NCBI GenBank assembly: GCA_026388155.1
Contig: JAPLKI010000025.1
Coordinates: 284,931 to 348,930 of the forward strand
Source: Elusimicrobiota bacterium
GTDB taxonomy: Bacteria; Elusimicrobiota; Elusimicrobia; Elusimicrobiales; UBA9959
Direction of reading: 5' to 3'
DNA: 64,000 bases
Made by a program: the position numbers and the translations under genes. The stretch's first letter is position 1. Each line of letters opens with the position of its first letter. The notes beneath the pieces are model-generated. The model was not told where the DNA came from and did not search any database. It saw only the letters and a program-made list of their open reading frames with translations. Positions 23,906 to 32,410 of the stretch are shown one piece after another.

Positions 23906-24033
23906 GGGTGGCGAGGGTGCGGGTTCGGCGGGCCTTCACGGAGGCCGAGGCTTGCGCAGCGCCGAGGCCGAGTGGTGAGGCGCGCGCACTGTGTGCGCGA
24001 CGCCGCGCCCGACGGGCCCGCACCCTCGACAGG
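23906..24033 (+). ncRNA. Structured GC-rich element B (candidate novel RNA)
   Basis: Outer helix GAGGGTGCGGG (23913-23923) pairs with CCCGCACCCTC (24017-24027). Compared with element A one T-A pair has become C-G on both sides. The central hairpin CGCGCAC-TGT-GTGCGCG with bulged A, the 5' GGGTGGC and the 3' GACAGG (24028-24033) are conserved. Its tail (CCAAAGCCACTCAACCCGGC, 24103-24122) matches the tail of A. Two leader repeats precede it. Confidence 0.6.
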
Positions 24034-24070
24034 CCCCCGCACTTTTTCCAACGGAGGCCAAAGTGCGGGG
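24034..24070. repeat. Hairpin CCCCGCACTTT, copy in element B tail
   Basis: Perfect 11-base stem CCCCGCACTTT / AAAGTGCGGGG. It is absent from element A at this position. A related, slightly decayed copy lies upstream of the pilin gene (61961-61999), so it is a separate dispersed hairpin. Confidence 0.7.
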
Positions 24071-24162
24071 CAAGCCCCGACTATAATTCTCGCGGTTCTC
24101 AAATCCAAAGCCACTCAACCCGGCGTTTCAGCTTCTCCGGGGCACGTGAAACTTGGGAGTGT

Positions 24163-24873
24163 TTATCCGAGGGTGTTCAGGAGGGCGCAGGTGCCGGCCA
24201 GACAGGCGGTTTCGGCCCTCAGGGTATACTTTCCGAGATCAAGCGGCAGCACGCCTTTTCCGGCGGCAAAATCAAGCTCGCCTTTGGTAAAGCCGCCCTC
24301 CGGCCCCACAAAAAGCCGGATATCCGTTTTCCCGGCGAGAGCGAGCGCGATTTCCGCCGCGCTTTTTCCTCCCGGCATAGCCAAAACGGAAGGAACACCC
24401 TCCAAAAGCAGATCGTCAAATTTCCGGGGCTTCTCAAGGCCGGGCAGACGGCCGCGGCCGCACTGCTTTGAAGCTGAAAGAATTATATTATTAAGACGCA
24501 AGGACCTGCGCTTCCAGTCGCTGAAAAGGTCGAACTGCGACCTGGAACTCATTACCGGCTGGAAAGTTTCCACCCCCGCCTCGGTGCAGTGCTCAAGCAG
24601 GCTCTCCATCGCAGCGCGGGAAACCACTGCAAAACAAAGAGTAAGTTTGAGCTTATAATAAGAACTTTCTATGTCATCTTGAATGGAGCCTGAAACGATA
24701 CCGTCCTCTATTTCTTCTATTAAAGCCGAATAACGGACTCCCTGCCCGTCAAAAATCTCTATCCGGTCGCCTTTTTTCCCGCGGGCGGCTCTGACTATGT
24801 GGCGGGACTCTTCTTCGCCTGCAAAAAATCGTCCGTCCCTGATATTTTCCCTGGGAATAAAGTATTGGGGCAT
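24163..24873 (-). CDS. rsmE: 16S rRNA m3U1498 methyltransferase RsmE
   Basis: 236 aa SPOUT methyltransferase that methylates U1498 of 16S rRNA. The N-terminal PUA-like domain has RHIVRAARGKKGDRIEIFDG; the SPOUT knot shows FVGPEGGFTKGELDFA and LDLGKYTLRAETACLAGTCALL, both signature blocks. Length is normal. It is last in the heat-shock cluster, a common position. The stop lies just beyond the tail of element B. Confidence 0.93.
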   Translation of the reverse strand: MPQYFIPRENIRDGRFFAGEEESRHIVRAARGKKGDRIEIFDGQGVRYSALIEEIEDGIVSGSIQDDIESSYYKLKLTLCFAVVSRAAMESLLEHCTEAGVETFQPVMSSRSQFDLFSDWKRRSLRLNNIILSASKQCGRGRLPGLEKPRKFDDLLLEGVPSVLAMPGGKSAAEIALALAGKTDIRLFVGPEGGFTKGELDFAAGKGVLPLDLGKYTLRAETACLAGTCALLNTLG

Positions 24874-24897
24874 GGTCTTTTTATTGAAATCGACAAA

Positions 24898-25017
24898 TTA
24901 GTGTAGAGTAAATAGTGTAGAGTGTAGAGATCAAGGCAAAAATTTAAGATTTAAGATTTTTAAATTTATATTCTCTGTCTTTATACTCTACACTATCTAC
25001 TATCCACTCTACACTAA
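24898..25017. repeat. Intergenic hairpin, word family GTGTAGAGTG
   Basis: TTAGTGTAGAGTAAATAGTG and TAGAGTGTAGAGA on the left; TACTCTACACTATCTACTAT and CCACTCTACACTAA on the right. The A+T-rich centre (AATTTAAGATTTAAG...) differs from the others. Between dnaJ and rsmE, inside an operon. Confidence 0.8.
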
Positions 25018-26138
25018 CCAAGTATCTTTTTAAAAAAACTTTTTTCTTCTTCTTTGTGCTGCGGCGGAGGCGTTTCCCCGAAAGAGGCGGCAAGGGCTTC
25101 AAAGAGCTCGCGCTGTTTCGGGGTGAGATCGTGCGGGATCTCGACTTTTACCCTTACAAGCAGATCCCCCCTTTTTTTAAGGCCGGCCGCGGGCATCCCT
25201 TTTTCATGCACGCGCAAAACCTTGCCGTGCTGCGTGCCCTGCGGAAGTCTTAATTTTACCCGGCTGCCTTCTATCACAGGCACCTCAACTTCCGCGCCAA
25301 GAGCGGCCTGCGCCACGCTTACAGGGCACTCATAAACCAGATCCGAGCCCTGCCGTTCAAAATGCGTATTATGCTTTATCGCGACCTGTATATAAAGGTC
25401 GCCGGAGGCCCCGTCGCGCGACCCCGCGTCGCCCGCGCCGGAAACCCTGAGCACGGTGCCTTCCTCAACGCCGGCCGGAATTTTTATATTCAGCGAAGCG
25501 GCTTTCCTTTTGCGCCCCGAACCGCCGCAATCCCTGCAGGGAGAGCTTACAACCTCTCCCTGGCCGCCGCAATCGGGGCAGGTCTGGCTGAAGGAAAAAA
25601 AGCCCTGCGCGTACTGCACACGGCCGGAGCCGCGGCAGGTGGGGCATTTTTTAAGGCTGGTTTTGGGCTTTGCCCCTGTGCCGCCGCAGATCTCGCAGAT
25701 CTCGGTGCGGTCAAAATTCACCGGGACTTTCACCCCGTTGAAGGCCTCTTCCAGCGTGATCTCTGTGCCGTACTTCAGATCCGCGCCGCGCCTTTGGCGG
25801 GGGCTGCGGCTGCGCCCGCCCTGCTCGAAAAAGTTATCAAAAATGTCGCCGAAAATGTCCCCGAAGTCCGCGTTCTGGAAGCCTCCGAACCCTCCGGCTC
25901 CGCCGCGGCCGGCCTTCAGACCTTCCGCGCCGAACTGGTCGTAAATTCTGCGTTTCTCGACGTTGGATAATACGCCGTAGGCCTCGTTTATTTCCTTAAA
26001 GACGCCCTCGGAATCTTTATTGCCGGGGTTGCGGTCCGGGTGGTGTTTAAGCGCCAGATTGCGGTAGGCCGTTTTTATCTCATCCGGGCCGGCGTTTCTG
26101 GCCACGCCAAGAAGTCTATAATAATCGGTTGAGGACAT
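25014..26138 (-). CDS. dnaJ: Chaperone protein DnaJ
   Basis: 374 aa. J domain (1-70) with the KHHPDRNPG loop that stimulates DnaK ATPase; a Gly/Phe-rich linker ([16 protein letters not shown]); four CxxCxGxG zinc repeats ([32 protein letters not shown]; ~145-215); and the C-terminal substrate-binding beta domains. A type I DnaJ. It acts with DnaK and GrpE encoded upstream on the same strand. No Shine-Dalgarno is visible at the start. Confidence 0.96.
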   Translation of the reverse strand: MSSTDYYRLLGVARNAGPDEIKTAYRNLALKHHPDRNPGNKDSEGVFKEINEAYGVLSNVEKRRIYDQFGAEGLKAGRGGAGGFGGFQNADFGDIFGDIFDNFFEQGGRSRSPRQRRGADLKYGTEITLEEAFNGVKVPVNFDRTEICEICGGTGAKPKTSLKKCPTCRGSGRVQYAQGFFSFSQTCPDCGGQGEVVSSPCRDCGGSGRKRKAASLNIKIPAGVEEGTVLRVSGAGDAGSRDGASGDLYIQVAIKHNTHFERQGSDLVYECPVSVAQAALGAEVEVPVIEGSRVKLRLPQGTQHGKVLRVHEKGMPAAGLKKRGDLLVRVKVEIPHDLTPKQRELFEALAASFGETPPPQHKEEEKSFFKKILG

Positions 26139-26149
26139 AATATAAAGAC

Positions 26150-26221
26150 AGCGTACAGGGGCCAGCGTATAGGGGTTAGTACTACAACTCGCTATACGCT
26201 ATCCCCTGGCCGCTATACGCT
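26150..26221. repeat. Intergenic hairpin, word family CAGCGTATAGGGG
   Basis: AGCGTACAGGGGCCAGCGTA and TAGGGGTTAGT on the left; TCGCTATACGCTATCCCCTG and GCCGCTATACGCT on the right. It separates dnaK from dnaJ; a place where differential expression of the two chaperones could be set. Confidence 0.85.
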
Positions 26222-28112
26222 ACTTCTTCTCATCCACCACTTCGGCGTCCACTACATCTTCTTTTTTCGCGCCGGCTGAGGCCTTAGCGCCTTCTGGTTC
26301 CACGCCCGGCGCGCCCTGAGGGTCCGCCTGAGCTCCGGCTCCGCCCGGACCGGCCTTCTCCTGGGAATCCTTGTATATAGCCTCGCCCAGTTTCTGCGAG
26401 ACCGTAAGCGTTTCTTCCTTGGCTTTGCGCATCTTTTCGGGGTCGTCGCCTTTAATCGCTTCCTTCAGCTCGCCCACAGCGCGCTCTATGGCAAGGCGGT
26501 CATCGGCGGAAACTTTATCGCCGTGTTCCTTAAGGGCCTTCTCGGTGGAGTAGAGCACGGTGTCGGCCTCGTTTTTGGCCTCCACTTTCTCTTTGTATTT
26601 TTTATCCTGCTCCGAAAACTGCTCGGCCTGTTTCACGAACTTGTCTATGTCGGCTTTGGACAGCTTGTTCGGGGCCGAGATGGTGATGTGCTGGGCCTTG
26701 CCGGTGCCCAGGTCTTTGGCGGAAACCTGGAGCAGGCCGTTGGCGTCTATATCAAAAGTCACCTCTATCTGCGGCCTGCCGCGCGGCGCCGGAGGTATGC
26801 CGTCCAGGTCGAACTTTCCCAAAGGCACATTGTCGCCGGCCATAGCGCGCTCACCCTGCAGCACATGTATGGTAACGGCCGGCTGGTTGTCCGCCGCGGT
26901 CGAGAACACCTGCGTCTTTTTTACCGGGATGGTGGTGTTCTTGTCTATCAGGCGGGTCATCACACTGCCGAGCGTTTCAATCCCGAGCGAGAGCGGAGTG
27001 ACATCCAGCAGAAGAACATCTTTGACATCGCCGGTGAGCACTGCGGCCTGCACGGCCGCGCCCGAAGCCACGCATTCCATGGGGTCTATGCCGTGCTCGA
27101 TCTTTTTGCCCACGGAATCCTCGACGAAGCGGTGCACGATAGGCATGCGGGTGGGGCCGCCCACGAATATGATGCGATGGATGTCGGAGCTTTTAAGCTT
27201 GGCATCGGCGAAAGCGGTGTCTATGGACTTCTGGCAGCGCTTTACTATGGGTTCGACCAGAGATTCAAGCTTGGCGCGGGAGAACTTCAGCGCCATGTGC
27301 TTCGGGCCCGAGGCGTCGGCCGACAGGAAAGGCAGATTGATCTCGGTTTCCATCACGGTTGAAAGCTCGATTTTGGCTTTCTCGGAAGCTTCCCGGATCC
27401 TCTGCATGGCGGTCGAATCTTTTTTCAGGTCAATCCCGGTGTCTTTGCGGAACTCGTCGGTAATATACTCCACCATGGCGTTATCCATGTCGGTGCCGCC
27501 AAGCTGGGTATCGCCGGAAGTGGAAATAACGTCAAAAGTGCCTTCCTTTCCGAGTTCCATAATAGTGACATCCAGCGTGCCGCCGCCGAGGTCAAACACC
27601 ATTATCTTCTGGTCCTTGCCCTCTTTGTCTATGCCATAGGCGAGCGCGGCCGCCGTGGGCTCGTTTACCAGGCGCACGACCTCAAGACCCGCTATCGTGC
27701 CGGCGTCTTTGGTGGCCTGACGCTGGTTATCGTTAAAGTAAGCGGGCACGGTGATAACGGCCTTTTCGATCTTTTCACCCAGGAAAGCCTCGGCGTCCTT
27801 CTTGACTTTCTGCAGAAGGTAAGCCGAAAGCTGCTGGGGCGTAAACTTTTTTCCGCCTATCGTGTATTCGTGGCCGGTTCCCATTTTACGTTTAAAGGCT
27901 GAAACTGTGCCTTCCGGATTTGCCACGGCCTGACGGCGGGCAGGTTCGCCGACCAGCATCTGGCCGTCTTTTGTAAAAGCCACATAGGACGGAAAAGCCT
28001 TGCCGCCCAGAGTGGTGCCCTCGGCCGACGGAATGATGGTGGTCTTTCCGCCTTCCATCACCGCCGCCGCGGTATTTGAAGTTCCCAAGTCTATTCCTAT
28101 TATCTTTGACAT
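26220..28112 (-). CDS. dnaK: Chaperone protein DnaK (Hsp70)
   Basis: 630 aa. Start placed at [15 protein letters not shown], preceded by TTGGAGGAAACTAAT; the ATG five codons upstream is part of that ribosome site. The ATPase domain has [38 protein letters not shown] and FVGGPTRMP; the substrate domain follows [12 protein letters not shown] (~residue 385). The C-terminal tail ends [13 protein letters not shown], the usual acidic finish. ATP-driven folding with DnaJ and GrpE. Confidence 0.98.
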   Translation of the reverse strand: MSKIIGIDLGTSNTAAAVMEGGKTTIIPSAEGTTLGGKAFPSYVAFTKDGQMLVGEPARRQAVANPEGTVSAFKRKMGTGHEYTIGGKKFTPQQLSAYLLQKVKKDAEAFLGEKIEKAVITVPAYFNDNQRQATKDAGTIAGLEVVRLVNEPTAAALAYGIDKEGKDQKIMVFDLGGGTLDVTIMELGKEGTFDVISTSGDTQLGGTDMDNAMVEYITDEFRKDTGIDLKKDSTAMQRIREASEKAKIELSTVMETEINLPFLSADASGPKHMALKFSRAKLESLVEPIVKRCQKSIDTAFADAKLKSSDIHRIIFVGGPTRMPIVHRFVEDSVGKKIEHGIDPMECVASGAAVQAAVLTGDVKDVLLLDVTPLSLGIETLGSVMTRLIDKNTTIPVKKTQVFSTAADNQPAVTIHVLQGERAMAGDNVPLGKFDLDGIPPAPRGRPQIEVTFDIDANGLLQVSAKDLGTGKAQHITISAPNKLSKADIDKFVKQAEQFSEQDKKYKEKVEAKNEADTVLYSTEKALKEHGDKVSADDRLAIERAVGELKEAIKGDDPEKMRKAKEETLTVSQKLGEAIYKDSQEKAGPGGAGAQADPQGAPGVEPEGAKASAGAKKEDVVDAEVVDEKK

Positions 28113-28150
28113 ATTAGTTTCCTCCAAAAATACTTGTTTTACTTAAATTT

Positions 28151-28831
28151 TTACTCCCCAAATTCTGATTTTTCATTTTTCACTTCCCCCGTTTCTTCCG
28201 CCGGGGGCGGCGCTTTCTTCCTGGCTATTTTTACTCTTGCCGGCCTGAGCACTTTGTCGCCGTAATAAAACCCTTTCTGCAGTTCCTCCGTTACCAGGCC
28301 GTCGTTGGATTCGTCTCCGTCCACCACGCCAAGTATATCGGTGGCCATCGGGTCGTAAGGCTTGCCGACCGGTTCCATGGGCCTGATGCCTTCGTCTTCA
28401 AAAACCTTTGAAAACGCCTTGAATATCATTTCAAGGCCCTTTACTACATCCTCCACCTGTTTCACCTCCGCGCCGTCCTGCAATTTTCCCACATGCTGAT
28501 GGGCCGCCAGCAGCATATCATAGAGCGGCAGGAACCTTAATATCGCCTCCGACTTTCCCCAGTTGATAAGCGAAGGGCGCTCTTTTTCCATCCGCTTGCG
28601 GTAATTTTCAAAATCCGCCTTCAATTGCACAAGCTGGGCATAATAATCAGGCGGCTCTTTTGCGCCCCCGGGCGGCACGGTGTCACCCACGGCGGCGGCG
28701 TTTTTGGGCGCCCCGGACTTGAGCGTATTCAAGCCGTCGCCGCAAACACACTCGCAGTTTTCCACGCCGGGCTGTCCGTTTTCCTGCTCTTTTTGCGTTT
28801 CCTGCGCTTTATGTTTTTTACTTTTATCCAT
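28151..28831 (-). CDS. grpE: Nucleotide exchange factor GrpE
   Basis: 226 aa, starting MDKSKKHKAQETQKE; a start 16 codons earlier would overlap the hrcA end. After a variable N-terminus containing three Cys (NCECVCGDG, uncommon in GrpE), a long helix (YYAQLVQLKADFENYRKRME) leads to LPLYDMLLAA, GLEMIFKAFSKVFEDEGI and the C-terminal beta wing (DGLVTEELQKGFYYGDKVLR, the GrpE signature). It exchanges ADP on DnaK. 16 bp after hrcA, 38 bp before dnaK. Confidence 0.94.
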   Translation of the reverse strand: MDKSKKHKAQETQKEQENGQPGVENCECVCGDGLNTLKSGAPKNAAAVGDTVPPGGAKEPPDYYAQLVQLKADFENYRKRMEKERPSLINWGKSEAILRFLPLYDMLLAAHQHVGKLQDGAEVKQVEDVVKGLEMIFKAFSKVFEDEGIRPMEPVGKPYDPMATDILGVVDGDESNDGLVTEELQKGFYYGDKVLRPARVKIARKKAPPPAEETGEVKNEKSEFGE

Positions 28832-28847
28832 AATGTTCCCATACTTC

Positions 28848-29960
28848 TTATTCTTCAAAGTCCATTCCTTCCCATTCACCCAGCATCTCCTCCACCATGG
28901 AACTTACATTGTCCACTATGGAGATCATGCGCGGGTATTCCATACGCTTGTAGCCGAGTATCCCCACAAGCCCTATCGCCCTGTTGTTTACGCAGTAGGA
29001 AGATGATACCAGGCTGAAATTCTTGAACTCCTTCACGGCATTCTCCGAGCCGATAGTGACATCCACCTGGTGTTTATGTTCCTCCGGGCCGGTCAGGGAA
29101 CGGCTCTTAAGGGCGCAATCCCGCAGGCGCTCCCTGAGCATGCCGGAAAATCTATCTTTTTCCTCCATCAGTCGTGCCACGCTGCGGATATCCTCGAAAT
29201 TATCAGCTTCAATATTCTCATAAATGCGGTTGAGGCCTTCAAAATAAAGCTGGTCGTCGTTCTTCGCCAGATTACTGAAATAATCGGCAAGTTTTCCAAG
29301 CAATTCGTCCTGGCCGGAGCCGCCCGATTTGCGCGGGAATTCTTTCCAGATAACTCGGGGGATATCGGCCACGGGCAGGTCTTTCAGTCGCCTGTTTAAT
29401 TTTATGGAGAGCGTTTTTACCGCGCTTTTTTCAAGCGGTTTATCAAGCTGGAAAGCCGCGTGCTTCATAAGCCCCGAATGAGCGAACAGCACTGACAGCA
29501 CGCTTTTCGGGCCCAGGCTTATAAGGTCAATGCGCTTTAAGCTGTCCTGGTCCATATCTGCTGAAATAACAAAACCGGCCCACTTCGACATGTCCGCCAG
29601 CATTTTTGAGGTATGTTTTAAAAAGCCGTCCAGCTGCTCAACGCGGCGCTCATAATCGTCTTCCACGCGCCCTTTCTCCGTGACGGCGAGCTTCTGCAGG
29701 CGGAGGATATTGTCCACATAGGCGCGGTAACCCCTGTCGGAAGGGATGCGGCCGCCGGAGGTGTGGGCCTGGAACAGGTAGCCGGTTTCTTCAAGCTCCT
29801 TTAATATGTTCCTTATAGTGGCGCTGGAAACATTAAAGCGCCCCTCGGAAGCTATAAGCTCGGAGCTTACCGGGCGGCCGGTGCTTACATAGTTATACAC
29901 CACCCAGTTAAGGATCTTGTCTCTGCGGTCCTGAGCCGCTTCGGGTTTTAAAACTCTCAT
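28848..29960 (-). CDS. hrcA: Heat-inducible transcription repressor HrcA
   Basis: 370 aa. The longer frame to 30032 runs through the CIRCE operator, so the start is set at MRVLKPEAAQDRRDKILNWV, preceded by GAGGATTGCC. Winged helix-turn-helix (residues 5-85): YVSTGRPVSSELIASEGRF, then SSATIRNILKELEETGYL and AHTSGGRIPSDRGYR are HrcA hallmarks. A GAF-like domain follows, ending in GLVGILGYKRMEYPRMISIV. HrcA binds CIRCE and represses this operon; GroE or misfolded protein levels tune it. The operator overlaps its own upstream region. Confidence 0.96.
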   Translation of the reverse strand: MRVLKPEAAQDRRDKILNWVVYNYVSTGRPVSSELIASEGRFNVSSATIRNILKELEETGYLFQAHTSGGRIPSDRGYRAYVDNILRLQKLAVTEKGRVEDDYERRVEQLDGFLKHTSKMLADMSKWAGFVISADMDQDSLKRIDLISLGPKSVLSVLFAHSGLMKHAAFQLDKPLEKSAVKTLSIKLNRRLKDLPVADIPRVIWKEFPRKSGGSGQDELLGKLADYFSNLAKNDDQLYFEGLNRIYENIEADNFEDIRSVARLMEEKDRFSGMLRERLRDCALKSRSLTGPEEHKHQVDVTIGSENAVKEFKNFSLVSSSYCVNNRAIGLVGILGYKRMEYPRMISIVDNVSSMVEEMLGEWEGMDFEE

Positions 29961-29989
29961 GGCAATCCTCAAAAACCGCCCGATTATTT

Positions 29990-30016
29990 TTAGCAATCGA
30001 TATGTCCGACTGCTAA
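29990..30016. promoter_or_regulatory. CIRCE operator
   Basis: TTAGCAATC-N9-GACTGCTAA. Against the consensus TTAGCACTC-N9-GAGTGCTAA there is one change in each arm and these two still pair less well, but the 9-base spacing is exact. It lies 5 bp downstream of the -10 box and 30 bp ahead of hrcA, ideal for blocking transcription. Confidence 0.92.
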
Positions 30017-30020
30017 AAAT

Positions 30021-30049
30021 ATTATACACCATGCGCTCTTAATTGTCAA
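30021..30049 (-). promoter_or_regulatory. sigma-70 type promoter of the hrcA-grpE-dnaK-dnaJ operon
   Basis: On the minus strand a perfect TTGACA (30049-30044), 17-bp spacer and perfect TATAAT (30026-30021). CIRCE follows at the transcription start. A second TTAGC...GTGCTAA half-palindrome lies at 30054-30069, just upstream. Confidence 0.9.
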
Positions 30050-30065
30050 TAGGTTAGCCTGAGTG

Positions 30066-31232
30066 CTAATTATGCCGGATAGGCTCCTGCTTTTCTTCCA
30101 GCGTGCCGGCTACTTTGGGCATCCATTCGCTTATAGGTATTTTCTGCGGGCATTTTTCCACGCAGGCCCGGCAGCCCACACAGGTTTTGGCCCGTTCGCA
30201 TTCATCCATAAAACGCATGTACCTGAAACGGGCGGCTTTAACATCCTCATAAATTTCAGCCGCGTTATACAGCTCAAAATTGAACGGGATATTCACGCCG
30301 TTCGGGCAAGGCATGCAATAGCCGCATCGAGTGCACGGAACAGCCGTTCTTTCTTCCAGTTTTTTTCTCGCGTTCGCGATAAGAGCCAGCTCTTCAGCTT
30401 TCAGGGAATTCACCTCCGCGGCTCCCGCTGTGCGGAGATTTTCCTCAAGCTGCGCCATCGCGCCCATGCCGCTCAGCAGAAGAGAAACTTCCGGCTGGTT
30501 CCAAACCCAGCGCAGCGCCCAATCGGCCGGGGTACGCTTTTTCGGAAATGCCTCAAATACTTTTTTTACCGCCGCCGGAGGACTGGCCAAAGCGCCGCCC
30601 CTGAGCGGCTCCATCACTATTACGCCAAGCCCCTTTGAAGCCGCGTATTTCAGACCTTTTGCGCCGGCCTGGTAATCCGTGTCCATGTAGTTATATTGTA
30701 TTTGGCAGAAAGTCCAGCCGTCATAGGCGTCAACTATCTTCGGGAAAGCCTCGCAGCTGTCATGGAAAGAAAAACCCAAATGCCCTATCCTGCCGTCCTT
30801 GATAGCGGCTTGCGCCCTTTCCAGCATTTTAAATCTGAGCACCAGTTCCCAGCGCTCTTCGCTGAGGGCGTGCAGCAGATAAAAATCGATATGGTCCGTC
30901 CGGAGTTTCTTCAACTGCTCATTTAAGAACATGTCAAAATCTTCCGGCTTTTTTATAAGCCACACAGGCGATTTTGTGGCAAGCTTCACTTTCCGCCTGT
31001 AGCCGTCCATCAGGGCTTTACCCAGCACAAGTTCGCTGTTGCCGTTGTGATACGGATAGGCAGTGTCCACATAATTTATCCCGCGCTCTATGCCGCAGCG
31101 TATCATCTTTATGGCTCCGGCCTCGTCTATATTAGGGCTGGACGGCGCGCCGTCAACGCAGGGCAGGCGCATACAGCCGAAGCCCAGCGCCGAAGGTTTC
31201 CAGTCAAGTTTGCCGAAATTCCTGTATTTCAT
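30066..31232 (-). CDS. Aldo/keto reductase with C-terminal 4Fe-4S domain
   Basis: 388 aa. Residues 1-290 are an AKR barrel: GFGCMRLPC, the catalytic Asp/Tyr segment NYVDTAYPYHNGNSE, Lys in KLATKSPVW and His in DFYLLHALSEERW. The C-terminal ~90 residues add ferredoxin-like Cys motifs CTRCGYCMPCPNGVNIP and CVGCRACVEKCPQKIPI for iron-sulfur clusters. Such fused enzymes are common in anaerobes, where they are thought to couple aldehyde or ketone reduction to ferredoxin. Substrate unknown. It begins 19 bp upstream of the SDR gene end. Confidence 0.88.
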   Translation of the reverse strand: MKYRNFGKLDWKPSALGFGCMRLPCVDGAPSSPNIDEAGAIKMIRCGIERGINYVDTAYPYHNGNSELVLGKALMDGYRRKVKLATKSPVWLIKKPEDFDMFLNEQLKKLRTDHIDFYLLHALSEERWELVLRFKMLERAQAAIKDGRIGHLGFSFHDSCEAFPKIVDAYDGWTFCQIQYNYMDTDYQAGAKGLKYAASKGLGVIVMEPLRGGALASPPAAVKKVFEAFPKKRTPADWALRWVWNQPEVSLLLSGMGAMAQLEENLRTAGAAEVNSLKAEELALIANARKKLEERTAVPCTRCGYCMPCPNGVNIPFNFELYNAAEIYEDVKAARFRYMRFMDECERAKTCVGCRACVEKCPQKIPISEWMPKVAGTLEEKQEPIRHN

Positions 31233-31251
31233 AATTGTAAGGCTGAAGCCC

Positions 31252-32070
31252 TCAGCCTCTTAAAGCAAACCGCAGGGCCGCGTCCAGCACACGGTCGGGC
31301 AGCAGCCATTTAATGAACAGTATCGCTTTGGCCTGAAAAGTCACTACGTAGCGGGCGGCCGGACATTTGGAGCGAAGGGCCTTAAGGATTACCACGGCCA
31401 CGGCTTCCGGCCCTGGCGCCCCCTTCCGGTAACCGGCCCTGAATTTATTGGTCAGATTATCGGCAAGCCGGGCATAAGGGCCTGAACCGGAGTATTTTGA
31501 AAGGTTCGCCAGCGTCACTCCGTCCCATTCGGTTTTTATCGGGCCCGGTTCTATAATTATTATCTTTATCCCGAAGCGGCCGACCTCAAGGCGCAGGGCG
31601 TCGGAGTATGCTTCAACGGCATGTTTGGTGGCGTGGTACCAGCCGCCAAGCGGCGTGGTTAGCTTGCCGGCGATGGAAGAAATGTTTATTATTTTGCCTG
31701 AACCCTGCTTGCGCATTATGGGCAGAACCAGCTGGGTAAGGCGGGCCAGGCCAAAAACATTCACATCGAACTGGCGGCGGGCTTCGGACATAGGTACATC
31801 TTCAATGGCGCCGTGGGCTCCGTAGCCGGCGTTGTTTATAAGTATGTCAATACGACCCTCCGCCCTAAACACAGTGTCTACAGCATTGTTTAAAGACGCC
31901 TCATCGGTCACATCAAGTGATAAGATTTCGGCGCCAAGCGGCTCAAGTTCTTTAAGCTTATCAATCCGGCGCGCACCCGCGTAAACCGTATATCCCTTTT
32001 TTAGCAGCAGTTCCGCCGTGGCCCTGCCGATACCGGACGACGCGCCAGTTACCAGAACGATCTCAGCCAT
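31252..32070 (-). CDS. Short-chain dehydrogenase/reductase
   Basis: 272 aa classical SDR. NAD(P)-binding VTGASSGIGRATA at the N-terminus, an NNAGYGAHG segment, catalytic Ser in NISSIAGK and the Y-x-x-x-K pair in WYHATKHAVEAYSD. The C-terminus ends in hydrophobic LLPDRVLDAALRFAL. Substrate cannot be told; lipid-type or carbonyl reductases are closest in feel. Same strand as the GH84 and pyrimidine-dimer glycosylase genes upstream, 10 bp after the latter. Confidence 0.85.
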   Translation of the reverse strand: MAEIVLVTGASSGIGRATAELLLKKGYTVYAGARRIDKLKELEPLGAEILSLDVTDEASLNNAVDTVFRAEGRIDILINNAGYGAHGAIEDVPMSEARRQFDVNVFGLARLTQLVLPIMRKQGSGKIINISSIAGKLTTPLGGWYHATKHAVEAYSDALRLEVGRFGIKIIIIEPGPIKTEWDGVTLANLSKYSGSGPYARLADNLTNKFRAGYRKGAPGPEAVAVVILKALRSKCPAARYVVTFQAKAILFIKWLLPDRVLDAALRFALRG

Positions 32071-32080
32071 AGTTCAGTCC

Positions 32081-32410
32081 TTATGCGCGGCAGGCGCAGC
32101 CTTTTTCCCGCAACAGTTTCAACTGCCTCCGTGGTGGATCTATATATTTATTTTGCGTGGCCCGGCCCGTGGCCAGCCGCTTGTCCAAAGGGCTTCTGTG
32201 GGAATAGCCCCTACAAGCCATCTCAGCAACCAGCCTTGCATGGCGCAGATACAGAGCCTTTAGACTGCCGTGCCAGCGCAGCGTCTCAGGATGCCTGGCA
32301 TAGCCTTTTTTCCCCTGCGTCAGTATTACCCAGACCGCATGGAGCTCCCGGTGCTCGCCAAGCAGATGATTGCGGCAAAGCCTGCGCGGAGCCACGTCCC
32401 ATATTCTCAT
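32081..32410 (-). CDS. Pyrimidine dimer DNA glycosylase (T4 endonuclease V family)
   Basis: 109 aa. Start at MRIWDVAPRRLCRNHLLGEH; this ATG overlaps the stop of the GH84 gene (ATGA), so translation is coupled, while the longer frame begins inside that gene. HLLGEHREL matches the T4 enzyme segment that holds catalytic Glu; KALYLRHARLVAEM and GYSHRSPL are typical of bacterial members. These enzymes cut DNA at UV dimers with an N-terminal amine. Residue 2 is Arg, not Thr, so Met would probably remain. The Lys/Arg-rich C-terminus fits DNA binding. Confidence 0.82.
   Translation of the reverse strand: MRIWDVAPRRLCRNHLLGEHRELHAVWVILTQGKKGYARHPETLRWHGSLKALYLRHARLVAEMACRGYSHRSPLDKRLATGRATQNKYIDPPRRQLKLLREKGCACRA

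Noticed and set aside
29961-30032. 24-residue longer HrcA
   Set aside because: Would place CIRCE inside the coding sequence; the internal ATG has GAGGATTGCC upstream and gives the standard N-terminus.
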